A DNA stretch of 64,000 bases, from positions 11,408,001 through 11,472,000 of the forward strand of contig OX344752.2 of the NCBI GenBank assembly GCA_947034885.2, given 5' to 3'. The notes under the pieces are model-generated. The model was not told where the DNA came from and made no database searches. It saw nothing but the letters and a program-made list of their open reading frames with translations. The position numbers were made by a program, and so were the translations under genes. Source of the stretch: Thuidium tamariscinum (taxonomy: Eukaryota > Streptophyta > Bryopsida > Hypnales > Thuidiaceae). Shown here piece after piece: positions 24,066-36,297 of the stretch. How positions within the stretch are numbered: position 1 is the stretch's first letter; every line of letters begins with the position of its first letter.

Positions 24066-26533
24066 TATGCTTGGTTTTTGTTTCATTGTTGCCAAACACT
24101 TGGTAAATAGGATGCATTGTTGAATAGAAGTATGCTTTGATTTGATGTTATACTAATATATTTTGGTCTCTATATAATTCATACTTTGTAATTGGATGGA
24201 GGCTTTGGATGTTTCTACGAACATTTCAAGTTTACAAATGCATCTAATGATGGCACATTCATTTACACCTAACTTAGTGATTTCTTTTGGTTTTGGGTCA
24301 AACACTTAGGTGGATACTACTTTGAGATTTCCATATTTGACATCGCAATTAAATTTTAAAATTAAAATTATTTTCCATTTCTTCTTTTATGGCTTTTTTC
24401 ATGTATATATAACCCCTTATATTGGGGAACATTTGAGGAAACCTCAAGTTACATATCACTTATCTTGAGCCCATCTAATATACAAATATGAGATGCGGTT
24501 TGCTATCTAGCTTTTGGAGCCCTTTCCATAATGAAAATTTTCTAATGCCAATTGCTAAAGATTTTTTATTGGTAGCACTTTGGCAATTATTTGCTAAGGA
24601 AAAAAACATTGGCCTAACTCCATACCATCCCATTCACAAGTTCGTCTACTTCATTTATTTGATTATCAATTTATTAAATACTATCAAGTAGGGATGGTAA
24701 TCAACAATATAGAGTGTAGAATTTATGGGTTTTTTTTATGTGACTATAGCATGTGTATCCGTGGTTATCTTGTTGTAGCCATCAAAGTAGTGGTTCAAGG
24801 AAAAATATTAATAAATACTGATAGTGAGTGACTCCTAGTATATTTTCTCTTAAAATTGGTATAAGTTTTGTGTAATCAAAGTAGTGTCCAGTGAAGATTG
24901 TAGAAGAGTGAGTATATGTTTCCAACTAGATTAATGTTAATGTCATCTTGTTGGTATTGAAGGTCACTTATGGAAGCTTAGTAGTCTATTAATCCAAAGG
25001 CATTTTTCAAGTCTTGGTATAATATGTAAATATTTTTAGATGTGAATTTGAAATCTATTAGTGTTGATATGAGTAATTGTATTTGTTATATATCATTCTT
25101 GTCTAAAGCCTTCTTGGTTGTCATGCCATGTTTGGTATTCCTCTCTATATTGAGCTAAAAGTGTTTGTAGTATACTTGTAAATAGTTTATTTATGGAGTT
25201 GGCTAGTATAGAAGGTTTGTAGTTATTTAGATAGTTAGCTAATTTTTTGTATAGTAGAATTATGTGGTTGACTTACTAATTTTCAAGTATTTCTTGTCAC
25301 TTATAGAAGTGTTGAAAGAAGTGGTCTTACAAATCATGGAAATGTTATGACCAATGATTTTCACTACAATATGAATATGATCTTGTATCAATGTAAAACA
25401 ACTCAATTGCATATCTACTCAAGCTAGAGAACACCTTCATCAAAATATGGTATGTGAAGGGCCTATAAAGAATAGATGAACTTGTAAACCAATGACAAAA
25501 TAAATCAAGATGTTTCTTGAGAAATTAGTTTTTGGAAAATTTGTAATATTTGAACTTAGCTAAGGTAGAAATACCATAAACTATGCCAATCCATAAATGG
25601 TTTCAATGTACTTACTCTTGTCATTTATGCATTGAAATATGAAGAGTAGGTACTTAGAAATAATTTATAGATTGACACAATTTATTTTATTCCTACCTAA
25701 CTTAGGCACTTCAAAATTGGCGTAGTAGAATATAAACTAATAGAAGGTTGAAAAGATGAGGTTCTAATTGTTTCCATACATTAGAATTACACCAAAAAAA
25801 TTGATGCACTATTTTCCTAAAAAAATCAACAACAAAAAAATGGTGTGTTGGGTGGGGTTAGTTTTGCTTGTCTTATCTTGTTAGACCACTGTTGTTGGGG
25901 GGGTTGTATTTTAACTTTTGCATTTGCAATGAAATTCTACTTCATTTTTCTTGCTGTAGTTGTGTCCTCCACTTCTATATAGAACATAGAAGGCTCAAAA
26001 AGCAAGCATCTAAGGGAAAAAATCCCTTTTTGAAGAAATCAGTCAATCTAATTTTTTCAATTATAGGAGGAGAAATGAAGAATGCTACAATGCAGATTTT
26101 AATTAGAATTTTATCACAAAGAATGAAATAAATTTGATTTTTAGAAATTGAAGGTTTGTAGGTTGCTATTAAGGATCATAGGGTACAACTGGAATGAATG
26201 AAAATATGAATTGAATAGAGTAGTCAATACAAAAAAGAAATAAATAGGATGCTAAAAATGTTCATGCAAGCTATTAATGCGTCGAATGAGTTCCCAAAAT
26301 GATGCCATCGACATTTATATCCTTTGCATTGTACAAGAGTAAGTTCTAAGTTGATTTATGTGGAGGTAGTTTAATCAATTGTACATGATTTTCTTCATGT
26401 ATGAGAGAAGGGATGCAAGTGCCTTGCAATCTTGAACCACACCTTCAAAATCCATAAATTGTACACACTTTATCAACATTCAGAATTTGCTCCATTTTCA
26501 CAACCATCTCTATTGTCTCCAGTACTCCCCTTC

Positions 26534-26801
26534 TAAGGTGGGTACACCCAAAAGTGCCTTGTTCCTAAAAGTGCCATCTATAGTTTTCGAAATCAGTCAT
26601 GTTCACAGACTGTAGATGGCGCTTTCAAAAATAGACTTTGACTGTTAATAACTTTTGCATATGGTATCCAAATCCTACGTTCTTTGATGCGTTGGAACAT
26701 GTTTTCACTTGCCAATAAGACTACATAAAAATTTGAACTAATTAATAGTAGGAATTAGGCTTAATATGAATAAGTGGTGCTTTTGGATGTACCTACCTTA
26801 A
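26534..26801. mobile_element. TA-flanked MITE family, copy A
   Basis: The terminal inverted repeats begin AGGTGGGTACACCCAAAAG and are flanked by TA. About 265 bp. Conserved interior blocks include GTTAATAACTTTTGCATA and ATCCAAATCCTACGTTCTTT. The TA target is as expected of Tc1/mariner-type MITEs. Confidence 0.85.
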
Positions 26802-26932
26802 TGGAAATTGTCCATGTGTTTCAAATGTTTTTTAGGTTTCATTTATGTAAATTAATATTTTGAAATTTTTTAATTGATCATTAATTCAAACTTAGCCGAT
26901 AGGAAGTAAGGTATGGTTTATGAATCTCCCTG

Positions 26933-27208
26933 TAAGGTGGGTACACCCAAAAGCGCCCTGTTCCTAAAAGCGCCATCTACAGTGCACATACATTTCCGAA
27001 ATCAATCATGTTCACAGACTGTAGATGGCACTTTTAGAAACAGACTTTGACTGTTAATAACTTTTGCATACAGTATCCAAATCCTACGTTCTTTGGTGTG
27101 TTGGAACATGCTTTCACTTGGCAACAAGACTACATAAAAATTTGAACTAATTAATAGCAGAACTAGGCTCAGTATGAATAAGTGGCGCTTTTAGGTGTAC
27201 CTACCTTA
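26933..27208. mobile_element. TA-flanked MITE family, copy B
   Basis: It is in the same orientation as copy A, about 130 bp away, and very similar. Its ends read AAGGTGGGTACACCCAAAAG and AGGTGTACCTACCTTA. It lies immediately upstream of the repeat block at 27240-27850. Confidence 0.85.
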
Positions 27209-27239
27209 ATTCAATGAAATCTTCACACTGACTGGCGCT

Positions 27240-27850
27240 CCTATGGAGTTAATGCAAACCCTAGCAACAGATTGCACCGTCGCGAGAAGCCGAGCTATGA
27301 CGGACTTCGCTGTTAAAAATGACCACGAATCGCTGTTCTGAGCCGAAGCTGTTCGGTGGAATTGCGACACAGTCGAAGATCTTAGGGTTCGCACATGTAC
27401 TGGAGTTTTTCAAGAGTGCAAACCCTAGCAACAAAACGCATTCTCGTGGATTGTGGATTAGACGTCGAGCTTGCGGCTATGGCAGACTTCTCCGTGGAAG
27501 AAAACGACCACGAAAGCCATGTGTTTTAAAAATGACAAGAGTAAGACAACCATGAAATTTCCACCCTACATCAGAACCCTCGCGCTGGCCCGAATATTCC
27601 TTAGAATATGCTTTAGCCAGGAGAACCGACGGCCGAGCAAGCTTTTGTCTTATCTCATGCAGTTTCATATCGGCCTACCGACGCCTTCCTTCGCAACGTG
27701 AATCTTAATGCACAATCGCCGTTCCGATACAAAGCTTGTAGCATAAAAGTCGGAGCTCTTAGGGTTCGTACATGGAAGTTCTCATTGTTCTTCTTGGCAC
27801 CAGAGGAAACTGCAGTAGCACGTAAGCTCGGCCGGATTCCTGTGACGGAC
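27240..27850 (+). repeat. Degenerate tandem repeats carrying two related micro-ORFs
   Basis: The block starting GCAAACCCTAGCAACA occurs at about 27254 and 27419. Each copy carries a short ORF: 27297-27341 (MTDFAVKNDHESLF) and 27479-27529 (MADFSVEENDHESHVF). A second shared motif, CTTAGGGTTCGYACATG, occurs at about 27381 and 27760. The micro-ORFs may be relics of first exons or small peptides; no larger frame continues from them. Confidence 0.5.
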
Positions 27851-28371
27851 GTCGGCCGTAGCTAACAAGCGGCGCCGCGCGGCGTTGACTGTCCTCTGAC
27901 CGTCGGAGCTATTTCGAGCGCGCTCGTCTTCTGGTCACTCCCTGGTGTCGTTGTTGAAGGTTGATCTTGGTGGGTTTTTTTTGTCGTTGCGGTGTTGGCT
28001 TTTAGGTTATGCTCGTAGCAGGCTTAGGTTATTTATTCTCGGGCGTGGAGTCTTGGAAAGGAAGGTTGAGGAGGGTTTTGCTTTCTTTGTGTGGTGCTGT
28101 TGATCGATTTCTGGGAGCACCCGGAGGCGATTTTGGTGGCTGGTTATTTTGAGCTGGCAGGATTGTATTTAGAAGGAACAGTGTTTTTCGTTTCAGGTTC
28201 GAAGCGAGCGTCTCGCCTGACTTGCGAGCTGCACCTGAGAAGTGTTGAGTAGGAATGCAAATTTTCGGGCGTTGTTTGGTGATTCTGTAGCGGCGGCTGT
28301 TTTTTTTTGACGGAGGGACAATGCGTTGTATTTCTGTTTGCTAGGTTGTGGCGAAAGACTGGACCTGTTGT

Positions 28372-28569
28372 ATGGCTCTTGTCGACCTTAGTTCTGAGTG
28401 AGATAAGCGGAAAAATTTCGTGGAAGTTTGTTGCACAGCGCTAGTTCGGAGGACTTTTTAATGACTTTTGTGGACCTTACTTCTATGTGAGATAGACAGG
28501 AATACATTTTGTTGTTGCATAGCCACTTTGGAGATATTTATGGCTCTTGTCGACCTGAGTTTTGAGTGA
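28372..28569 (+). promoter_or_regulatory. Three tandem 9-codon upstream ORFs in the leader of the acidic-protein gene
   Basis: Three copies of an 80-90-bp unit each contain a complete ATG-to-TGA mini-frame of the same length: 28372-28401 (MALVDLSSE), 28461-28490 (MTFVDLTSM) and 28540-28569 (MALVDLSFE). All keep ATG, the VDL core and the TGA, followed by GATA. The last one ends 49 bases before the main ATG. A fourth, unrelated mini-ORF lies at 28321-28344 (MRCISVC). Upstream ORFs commonly reduce or condition translation of the main ORF; that they do so here is inference, as transcription of the leader is not shown by sequence. Confidence 0.7.
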
Positions 28570-28618
28570 GATAGACAAATAATTCTTCTTACAAGTTTGC
28601 TGCAAAGCGCCTATCGCG

Positions 28619-29329
28619 ATGACGCCCTCCGCGAACGGGCAGAAACACGATGAGCGGCCGAGAGTGTACGTCGTGGAGCGTCGCGCGGAGTTTCGGCGTT
28701 TGAACGCGCAAATCGGTCCTAACGCCGAGGAGCAATTTTACGAGCCGGAGATTTCGTACCTGGAGGACGCTTACATCGACGAGAAGCAAGCATATGGCGT
28801 GGCTATTCTGCAGCAGATAGCCGAGCTCGATGAGCAGGTGCCCGAGAATGTCACGCACAACGGCCGCAAGGTAGCTTCGCAGTCGAGCATATCGTTGAAG
28901 GAAAGACTGAAAAGGATTCACAAGGAGGTCGACGTCGCGGCGGAAACGCACGAGGATCCTGATGCCTCTGAAAATACGCCTGTGGTGAAATACGAAGTCT
29001 TGGAGTTTCCTTTGGCCGAGCGTGTGCCGTTTCAGGAGAGCGAGTTTCTGAAGGAGCTCGACAACCCGTCCGGGTCGGACGAGGAGGAAGAGGAAGAGGG
29101 CGACGAGGACGACGGTGATGAGGAAGAAGGGGAGGAGGAAGTTGATGAAGGCGAAGAGGGTGTGGAAGAAGGAGAAGAGGAGGACGAAGAGGAAGAAGAC
29201 CCATCAGCAGGTCCTGACCATATCATTGAGCTTGACGACGACGACGACGATGAAGGCGAGGAAGTTGACGATGACGACGACGACGAAGACGAAGATGGGG
29301 CGCCGCATACCAAGAAACAAAGGACGTAG
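28619..29329 (+). CDS. Single-exon gene for a very acidic nuclear-type protein of unknown function
   Basis: The 236-residue frame is uninterrupted and GC-rich compared with its flanks. Residues 1-145 form an ordered-looking region with Tyr/Glu motifs (YEPEISYLEDAYIDEKQAYG). From about 150 to 225 the protein is almost pure Glu/Asp, in two blocks separated by a short linker containing IIELDDDD. It ends in a basic KKQRT that could serve as a nuclear signal. Acidic tails of this kind are common in histone chaperones and ribosome-assembly factors, but I recognise no family fold, so I give no function. The start at 28619 is the first in-frame ATG after the tandem upstream ORFs. The long Ser-rich frame on the other strand is a shadow of the acidic codons. 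Confidence 0.75.
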   Translation: MTPSANGQKHDERPRVYVVERRAEFRRLNAQIGPNAEEQFYEPEISYLEDAYIDEKQAYGVAILQQIAELDEQVPENVTHNGRKVASQSSISLKERLKRIHKEVDVAAETHEDPDASENTPVVKYEVLEFPLAERVPFQESEFLKELDNPSGSDEEEEEEGDEDDGDEEEGEEEVDEGEEGVEEGEEEDEEEEDPSAGPDHIIELDDDDDDEGEEVDDDDDDEDEDGAPHTKKQRT

Positions 29330-29509
29330 TGCGTCTTCTCTCGTTTCCATACGACTCGCTCTTGCGCGGAGGAACTGTCATCCCTCCGCAGCCCGTGTAG
29401 ATGCTCATTGTCTGAAGCCCCATCAGGAGCCCCAGTTCCCGAGACAGCTGCAGTGGCTAGGTGTAAATTAGAGACTGCCGGCTGTCTATGGGGCTGCACA
29501 CTGTGTGAC

Positions 29510-29830
29510 TTTGTCCATGCTTAGGCGTAGATTTTTATTTATTGTGCTTTGAAACTTGAAACATGATGATTGCTCGTTTGCACAGAAGAAGGTGATTTCA
29601 GGGTGGTGTGACATGTGTTCTTGTTGAACGGAAGCAGGCCATGAGGACCATAGTTACACTTTGGGACGATGTCCGTGCTCAGGCGTAGGTGTTTATTTAT
29701 TGTGCTTAACACTAAAAACATGTTGTTTTCTTGTTTGCTAAAAAAATTGATTTCAACTTGTGTTTTGTGTTGAACTGAAGAGGGTCATGAGAACCATTGT
29801 GCGAGTGTACGGTGGTGAAGTCTTACCACC
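29510..29830. repeat. Tandem duplication downstream of the acidic-protein gene
   Basis: A unit of about 150-160 bp is repeated. Each copy runs from TGTCCRTGCTYAGGCGTAG through TTTATTTATTGTGCTT to a RCCATGAGGACCAT-like end. The first copy starts near 29511 and the second near 29668. It probably lies in the 3' UTR or just beyond. Confidence 0.65.
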
Positions 29831-32800
29831 TCTTGTGCTAGCACCCAATATTCAAGATGGGGTATTTTCCTTTTCACAGAGATGCGGGTGCGATATCTGT
29901 GTTGTCATTTGCGGTTGTCAAATTTGCCTTTTCACTGTGTCCTTGTATCCTCGATTCGTCTCGAGCATCTGCAGATCGTATCTCTGAGCGGCTCGACGCG
30001 CCTTCGTTTGTTTCGTGATACCTGCCCTTGGATTTGCAGGTTTGGTCATGACGAAATTCTTCTTACTACAGTACTTCTGTTAGTTCAGTAGCTCCCGCTC
30101 AGATCCTTGTGAGGTTTGACATCCATCCACTTATCCATACCTTTTAAGATAGGCTGTTAGTGTTTTGTTTTGTTTGTTTTGTTTTTTGTGCTTGTGTTGA
30201 GATCTTCAGGACTGTGCATCCCCTGGTTGTGTTGTTGGTATTGTTGGAAAACCCTTGGCAAGGAGGGGTGCATGGGCTTCAACTCATGGGCAGGAAGTTA
30301 GTATTTTTTGAACTTTTTATGCATTAAATTTTTTTTAATTACTTTTACTCATAAGTGCTTTTGACTGTAGCAATGGTACAGGCGGAGCACACTGGTGTGA
30401 TTTGAAATTGCATTCTTTTGGAGTCCAGCACTTAAGTTACCCTTGTTGTGTACCACTCTGAAAACACTGCCATAAGGGACGAATGGGTCTCTCACATGCT
30501 AACTTAGCAACTTGAAATGTGGAAGTTGTGCAAGCAAATCTGTACACATGTCAGATTTGGAGGACATACAGGAAAAGTGCAATTACAGTCTCATTTGATT
30601 GTTGGGTACAGTTTTCTCCTGCCGCGGCTTTCATTGGAGCATGCTATTGTTTCATGTCCAGAAGGTTTTTGCTTGAGGAAGGTAAAGGTAGTCTGGACTT
30701 CAACCGACTTTCTTAACCCTGGAAGAATGCGGGGGGCTCTGGAAATCATCTTCTCTAAAACCGTGGGAATCATTGGTAAAAAAAACCAAAAGAACTCATT
30801 TGAAGTCCTATTGTGGAAGATCTCCACTTTCCACCCCTAATCATGAGGATGAATAGTTGCAATTCTATCCTACATAGGAGAATTCCTTGTCATCCACTAG
30901 ACACTAAAGGCTTTTCTGGGTTAAGAGGGGATTGCATTTGGGGGGAAGTTAAACTTCTTGAAACAATTTTCAATAAATTTCAGTAGGAAGATAAATGGAA
31001 TTGGCATCTAATTCATGTCCTTTCATATTTTTTGGGCCTTTGTAGAATTAATTATGAATTTTTGAAATTTGAAATGTTGTGGCCACTAGAAGTGACCACT
31101 CTTTGAAATGTATACTTTTGGTACATTGAAGAAAGCAAAATGTACCTCTATGGTAGAGGTCATTTTTAGACTAGGAGTACTTTTAGAGCATTTTAATGTA
31201 CATGATTTGAATCACTAGAAGATAAAGGGGTGTTTTAAGTGAGTTTTTAAGTGTTGTCCTAGACATGAGATTACAAATAATGATCTTAAAGGAGATTTTT
31301 ATTAAAATTTTACTAAAAACACATGTATTTCTAGTAAATTTTTATTGAATATATCTTTAAAGGTCATTACTTATAATCTTATATCTAAGACTATGTTTTA
31401 AAACTCACTTAAAGACCCCCCTTTTTCTTGTTGTGAATTGCCAATAGGTATTTACATTTTGACTCCAAAAATGATTTTTTGGATGATATTTTGTGTATTG
31501 AAGACCCTTTTTTACTAAGATCTACAAGTTTTGAAGAAATTTACTTAAGGCCAATGATTTTGTTGAAAGAATGACCTTTGGAGTTATTGCAAAAAAGGAG
31601 TGAGTCACAAAGTGTATCATCTATGGTTTCAAACCAACACAATGCTAGTTTGTGCAATTTTATTGTTAGCAAGGATTAAAGTGTCGTCTATATCATCTTC
31701 TCACTAGGATTGAAAATTTTAAATCGAATGCTCTAATATCTTTTGGGACATTTGAGGTGAGAGTTAAAAGAATCTACTCTTTTTTCTAAAAACATGCTTA
31801 GGAAATTAATTTTTAGGTTTTTGCCTAAAATATATGGTCTCCATCTATGAGTGCTTAGAGGCAATTTAAATCAATCTAGTTTTAGCACTTTGAAAATTCA
31901 TGTTCTTTTCATATGGATTTCAAAAAATGCATTCTAAAAGAATCTAAAACCCCCTTTCAACTACCATCAAGAACCAACAAAACCTATTACAATTCATTGA
32001 TACAAACCATGCTCAAACGCTTATTTGGATGCACTTCAATGTATTACTTTACAATAAGTGGATTGTGAAAGAGTCTCTTGACTTGTGTAGCTAAGGTAGA
32101 ATCCCCATTCATGCAAGTTTTCCATTGTCATTGATTTGAATAAATAGCCTTAAAGTTGATTTAGTATAAGATCCCCATCGTCATTGATTTGAATAATATA
32201 ACATCCAGTAGCATGTCATGCTTCTACAGTGATGGTGAGACCTATTCCACACCATCAATGTAGAGCCAAGGCAATGCCAATTTTACTACGGTGGAAATAC
32301 CCAAAAATCGTCCAAATAAGGAATTCAACATAGTTGAAAGCAATTTTTTCTAAAAATACTATTTTTTAGGATTAGTGAGTGAAAATCATGAATATTAAAA
32401 AAAATGCTATATGTAATTTCTATGATTTTCCAAAGTCTTGGCTCCATAGACTAGTGAAATTGTTCAATAGATGCCTCCAAATTTGAATGTTGCTAAAATT
32501 AACAGTGAGCCAATCAGATTTTGGTATGTGTCCTTAATATGCATCAACAAATTAGAGTCAAGCATTTCACAAACACATTTACTACAGTTTAGGGATAATT
32601 TTGGATGAATTAGGGTTCAATGCAAAGTATAGGTGCGATATTGGGTGTTTCTCCCTTATTGAATGTTATGAAAACAACCTTGAAGTTGATTTAGTGTAAG
32701 TCCCCCATTGTCATTGATTTGACTAAATTAGCCATGAGGCTGATTTAGTGTAACTCATGAGTAGATATTCATCATCCAAAAAATATGACAACATGACGCA

Positions 32801-33311
32801 ACTGAAGTGTCAAAAGTCGGCCAATGACTTTCTTCACTCTCTAGAAAAATCCAGAACTTTGTCAAAAGTCTGCCAACAACTCTATTCACTCTCTAGAAAA
32901 ATCCATAACTTAATCATAAAGAAGCCCAAGAGTGGGTTCATAATTTATTGACATGAAGGACAATTGTGGTTTTCAGTAACCCCTGAAATTGCCCTACTCA
33001 AGCTCTACATCTCCACTTTCAAAACCAAAACAACCTAAAAGAGGGGGATGGTGAGTTGAAATTTGATGGTGAAATTTAACTACACCAAAATGCAACATGT
33101 TAGGATTGCGTATCGGATTTTGGATTTGCAGGCATTAGGAACTGCTTATGAAATGTGTGCTGCACCTCAAATGCTTTGAACTTGAAAATTAAAAAAGCAG
33201 TTTCTATACACTTAAGTTATCGAGACTGCCAGTTTCAGAAGTTCAACATAAACCAACCAGGTCGATCACTTTGGCTAAGCTTTGGATGGTAGCTGCATTT
33301 AGAGTCTTCAT
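29831..33311. other. Intergenic DNA, AT-rich from 30.3 kb, no gene seen
   Basis: No supported coding frame. It includes a segment at about 30980-31100 related to 19560-19680, and repeated blocks around TTGATTTAGTRTAAG near 32150 and 32690. Confidence 0.55.
32808..32912. repeat. Two-copy tandem repeat, period about 53 bp
   Basis: The unit GTCAAAAGTCKGCCAAYRAC ... CACTCTCTAGAAAAATCCA occurs twice in tandem with few differences. Confidence 0.75.
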
Positions 33312-36063
33312 TTAGTATTCACTGCATTTGGAAATGTTCCATAATCTCATGAGAATTTTGCCAGCATCGTTGTCATCTGAATCACTACTGCTAGACTCTG
33401 AAGCACTTGCTGTATCCTTGCTCACCACGTACCTCACGACCTGCAACAAGTCCAATACAAGATTATTAGATACAAATGTACATGTTTCAAATGCGGTAAT
33501 GCAAATGCAATGATTCCAAACCTTTGATTTAGACAAAATTTCAAAGCACGATACTTTAGGCAAAAATTTGGTCTCGGCATTCTTGTCAAGGCATGTAAGC
33601 TACTATTAACTGATTTACAGATTGATAGAAGTATTTAAGGCTCCGAAAATCAAAATTCCCACTATATTTCCAATGCATATTCTCAGATATTGCAAACGAA
33701 GGTGTGTCGCACCTGGTTGACTGACATTGGCCGAGGTGAATGAGATTCTAAGATCAGCTTCCTTGCAACACATTTGCCCTTGGCAGGTTTCCAGGGCGGT
33801 TCAACCAACCATATTACGTTTTTGCAAACTGAACAATAAGCTCTATTAGACATGAACAATTGTGACGAACGACCTGCAAACAGTGCATCGCTCACTTGAT
33901 GAGAAACAATTGCATCTACTACGTGAGCTTGCCACAATTGAAAGCTACAATTGAAAGCTACAGAAAATCTCATTGGAATCTGCAGGCAAACTCATGATGT
34001 AAACCGTAACACAGTACAAAAATCTTAAATAGAAGATGATTGGAGTGGATAACTGTGAGGTCTTAGCAATGATGCATATCAGGATTACTAAAACAACATA
34101 CCGCTCTTCTTTCCTCTACCATACCTTTTTGGGCAAGATTAAACGCTTTGCGCCAGGCTCCACCTGCGTTCTCTGCTGGCTTTCGTAAGGCCTGTCCGTT
34201 GTTCTTATCTTGATCAGGTTTACGAATGCCGTCACGTACTCCAGCCGCATTCATCAGACTTAGACAGCGGTTAGAGGTACCAAAAAGAGATAAGAACTGA
34301 GTACGCCATAATGTCTCATCACTTGCTGCAACGTTCCACGCCCTGCAATAGAAAACTTCATTCGTCAGCTCCTCCACTTAGAAGGATCTCAGCAACCAGT
34401 AAGGACAATCCTGTCCACTGCCCTCAACTGAAACAAAATCGTTAGCATTTCATATCCCCTAGACAGATTGCTGTAAATGGTATAAAACATGCTGTTAGAA
34501 AATACCTGCTAACCGCAGAAGCTATGGCCAGCGAGCGAGCATCCAAGTACTCAAAAACATGTAGCAGCGTGTCACCTGACAGCTGTAAATATTCTGCCGC
34601 AACAATTGAAGAACATCGTATCAGTGACAGGAAGTAAGCATAATTCACTATTCAAACTCAACAGCAAAGGAGATTGTTTCCTTAATCACGCTAGAAAGAG
34701 CCTCAAGAACCATAAGGAAAAGTGAGATAATTATCCTAGTTCCAGGGTCAAGACTTCGCCTTCTCATGTAATAAGACTATTTCAGTTGTATCATTAGTTA
34801 TTTAAGATCTCGTAACATAACGGACAAAGCAAGATGAATATAACCAACAAAACTGCAAGACCTGGTGGCGGGTGCAGAAGTGTACCAGGCAGAGCTTCCG
34901 GGTTAACCTTTCTATATTGCCGGTGCCATGCTATTATTGCAATCTTGTATTCATGACCTGCTGCAGCACGCCGCTGCTTCGGAAAAATATCCTCCACTGT
35001 GTGAAGCAACAGTTTTGCAGCTTCAAGCTGTTGACTATTCTCCAATCTGCCACCATTACCACAACAGTTAGTGACACACAGCCAATTCTAAGTATCTATT
35101 ACCTTCTCCAGATCTCTCGACTTCACTGTTCCAACTCTAGAAACGTTTTTATTCTGGAGCATATGTTATATACCACGCAAAGTGCTGAAAACTCTGGAGG
35201 GAAGATGAATACCCAGGCAATGTTCGAAACGCATGGACGACATCTTCGTAAAGCAGTGCCTGAAACAGTTTCGGTGCACCCGCATATACAGCTTTCAAAA
35301 TACCTTGTAACTCCTTACATGCTTCTACGTAGTCATTTCTGCACAGCATTGTATCCGTTCACGGGTCAGCTTATCAGATACATAGATTCAATAGCATAAT
35401 CACAGGGTAGGGTGCAGCCCCTGAAAAAAGAAATAAATATTTCGAATCCAAAACCAAGGGTCATCAACTATATATTAAAAATAGAAAATAATAATTCATC
35501 GTTTCGTTTTCGCCTTCCAGACCTCATTCCAGGCCTTGTATCTCATTTTCTACTTTTGAAATTATTATAGACCGAACGTGATATATAGAACTCACTTATA
35601 CTAGTACATTTTGAACTGCAACTAAGCTAATCGCAAGTCGAATTCCAACGCGTCAAACCCTAAAATGTCAACCACAACAGGGACAACACTAATTTAAACA
35701 CCCGTAACAACAGGAACGGCGATCAAATTTACGAAACCAAACATTCCACATCAAACACTTACGAGAGCATGCACCCAAAATCAAGCGGAGGACCATCCCA
35801 AATCAATCAAATTAGAGATGTCAAATGAATTGAAACGATAGTTTGACATTTAAAGCGATTTTGCCAAATTAAGGTCATCTCGCAACTTGAAAAAAGTTTC
35901 GACTGATAACCCAACCAGTAAAATTCAACCAAGCATCCCGAGAGCCCCCGAACGCTACAACAATTGGCGCAAATTCAACAAGATCTCGAACAGCAATTTC
36001 ATAAAATTGGTACCTGCGAGAGATGGCGTCATGTAGCTGCAAAGATTGATAGCGGCGCTGCAT
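33312..36063 (-). CDS. F-box protein (plant type, with C-terminal zinc-ribbon-like motif), seven exons
   Basis: Exons are 36063-36014, 35338-35213, 35046-34862, 34593-34506, 34342-34125, 33873-33713 and 33440-33312. All introns are GT-AG, every phase matches, and the total of 957 bases gives 318 residues. The N-terminus (RYQSLQLHDAISR, then YVEACKELQ) is helical. An F-box starts near residue 122 (LQLSGDTLLHVFEYLDARSL, then AWNVAASDETLW). A CSVCKNVIWL motif near 235 suggests a metal-binding C-terminal domain, followed by a Ser/Asp patch. The layout recalls the Arabidopsis At5g52880-type F-box proteins, from memory. F-box proteins act as substrate receptors of SCF ubiquitin ligases; the substrate is unknown. 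An in-frame stop precedes the chosen ATG. A broken inverted copy lies at 48.2-49.8 kb. Confidence 0.85.
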
Positions 36064-36228
36064 ACCTTGTTCGACAGAGCTTTCTCTCTACTTCGAATGA
36101 TAGGAGCACTGCATTTCTATCGTACAGCATCCACGATCCGACATAGCTATCTCTTCCAAGCTCTGTTGATTGTTGGTAGTAAGCTTATTGCAACTTCCGC
36201 AAACCCTTCGGCGCGGGACGAGGAGAAC

Positions 36229-36243
36229 ACGTGGCCGCCACGT
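36229..36243. promoter_or_regulatory. Palindromic double-ACGT element in the F-box promoter
   Basis: ACGTGGCCGCCACGT is a 15-bp palindrome about 165 bases upstream of the F-box ATG, within a CACGTG (G-box) context. The inverted pseudogene copy keeps ACGTGG and CCACGT arms at 48178-48192. ACGT cores are known targets of plant bZIP and bHLH factors; binding here is inference. Confidence 0.5.
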
Positions 36244-36297
36244 TGGTGTTCCCGCGTGTCTTTCCTGTTCGATCTATTTCGATTTATGGTAAGTAAG

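Larger units (their letters stand above)
15066..26533. other. Gene-poor AT-rich region built of dispersed repeats
   Basis: Open frames here are short, AT-rich and without recognisable domains, so I call no gene. The region holds two copies of a hairpin-bearing element (15.4-16.0 and 23.4-24.1 kb), two copies of a direct repeat (18.1-18.5 and 20.5-20.9 kb), a 15-G run (17514-17528), a segment at 19560-19680 that matches 30980-31100, and a segment at 21130-21430 that matches 37310-37520. Confidence 0.6.

Noticed and set aside
29032-29499. Ser-rich 155-codon frame on the minus strand
   Set aside because: It is the mirror of the GAG/GAC codons of the acidic protein on the plus strand.
35874-36013. 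F-box exon 1 extending to the TGA at 35875
   Set aside because: The strong CAG/GTACCA donor at 36014 joins exon 2 in phase and restores the YxxACKEL-type helix expected; the extension is intron.
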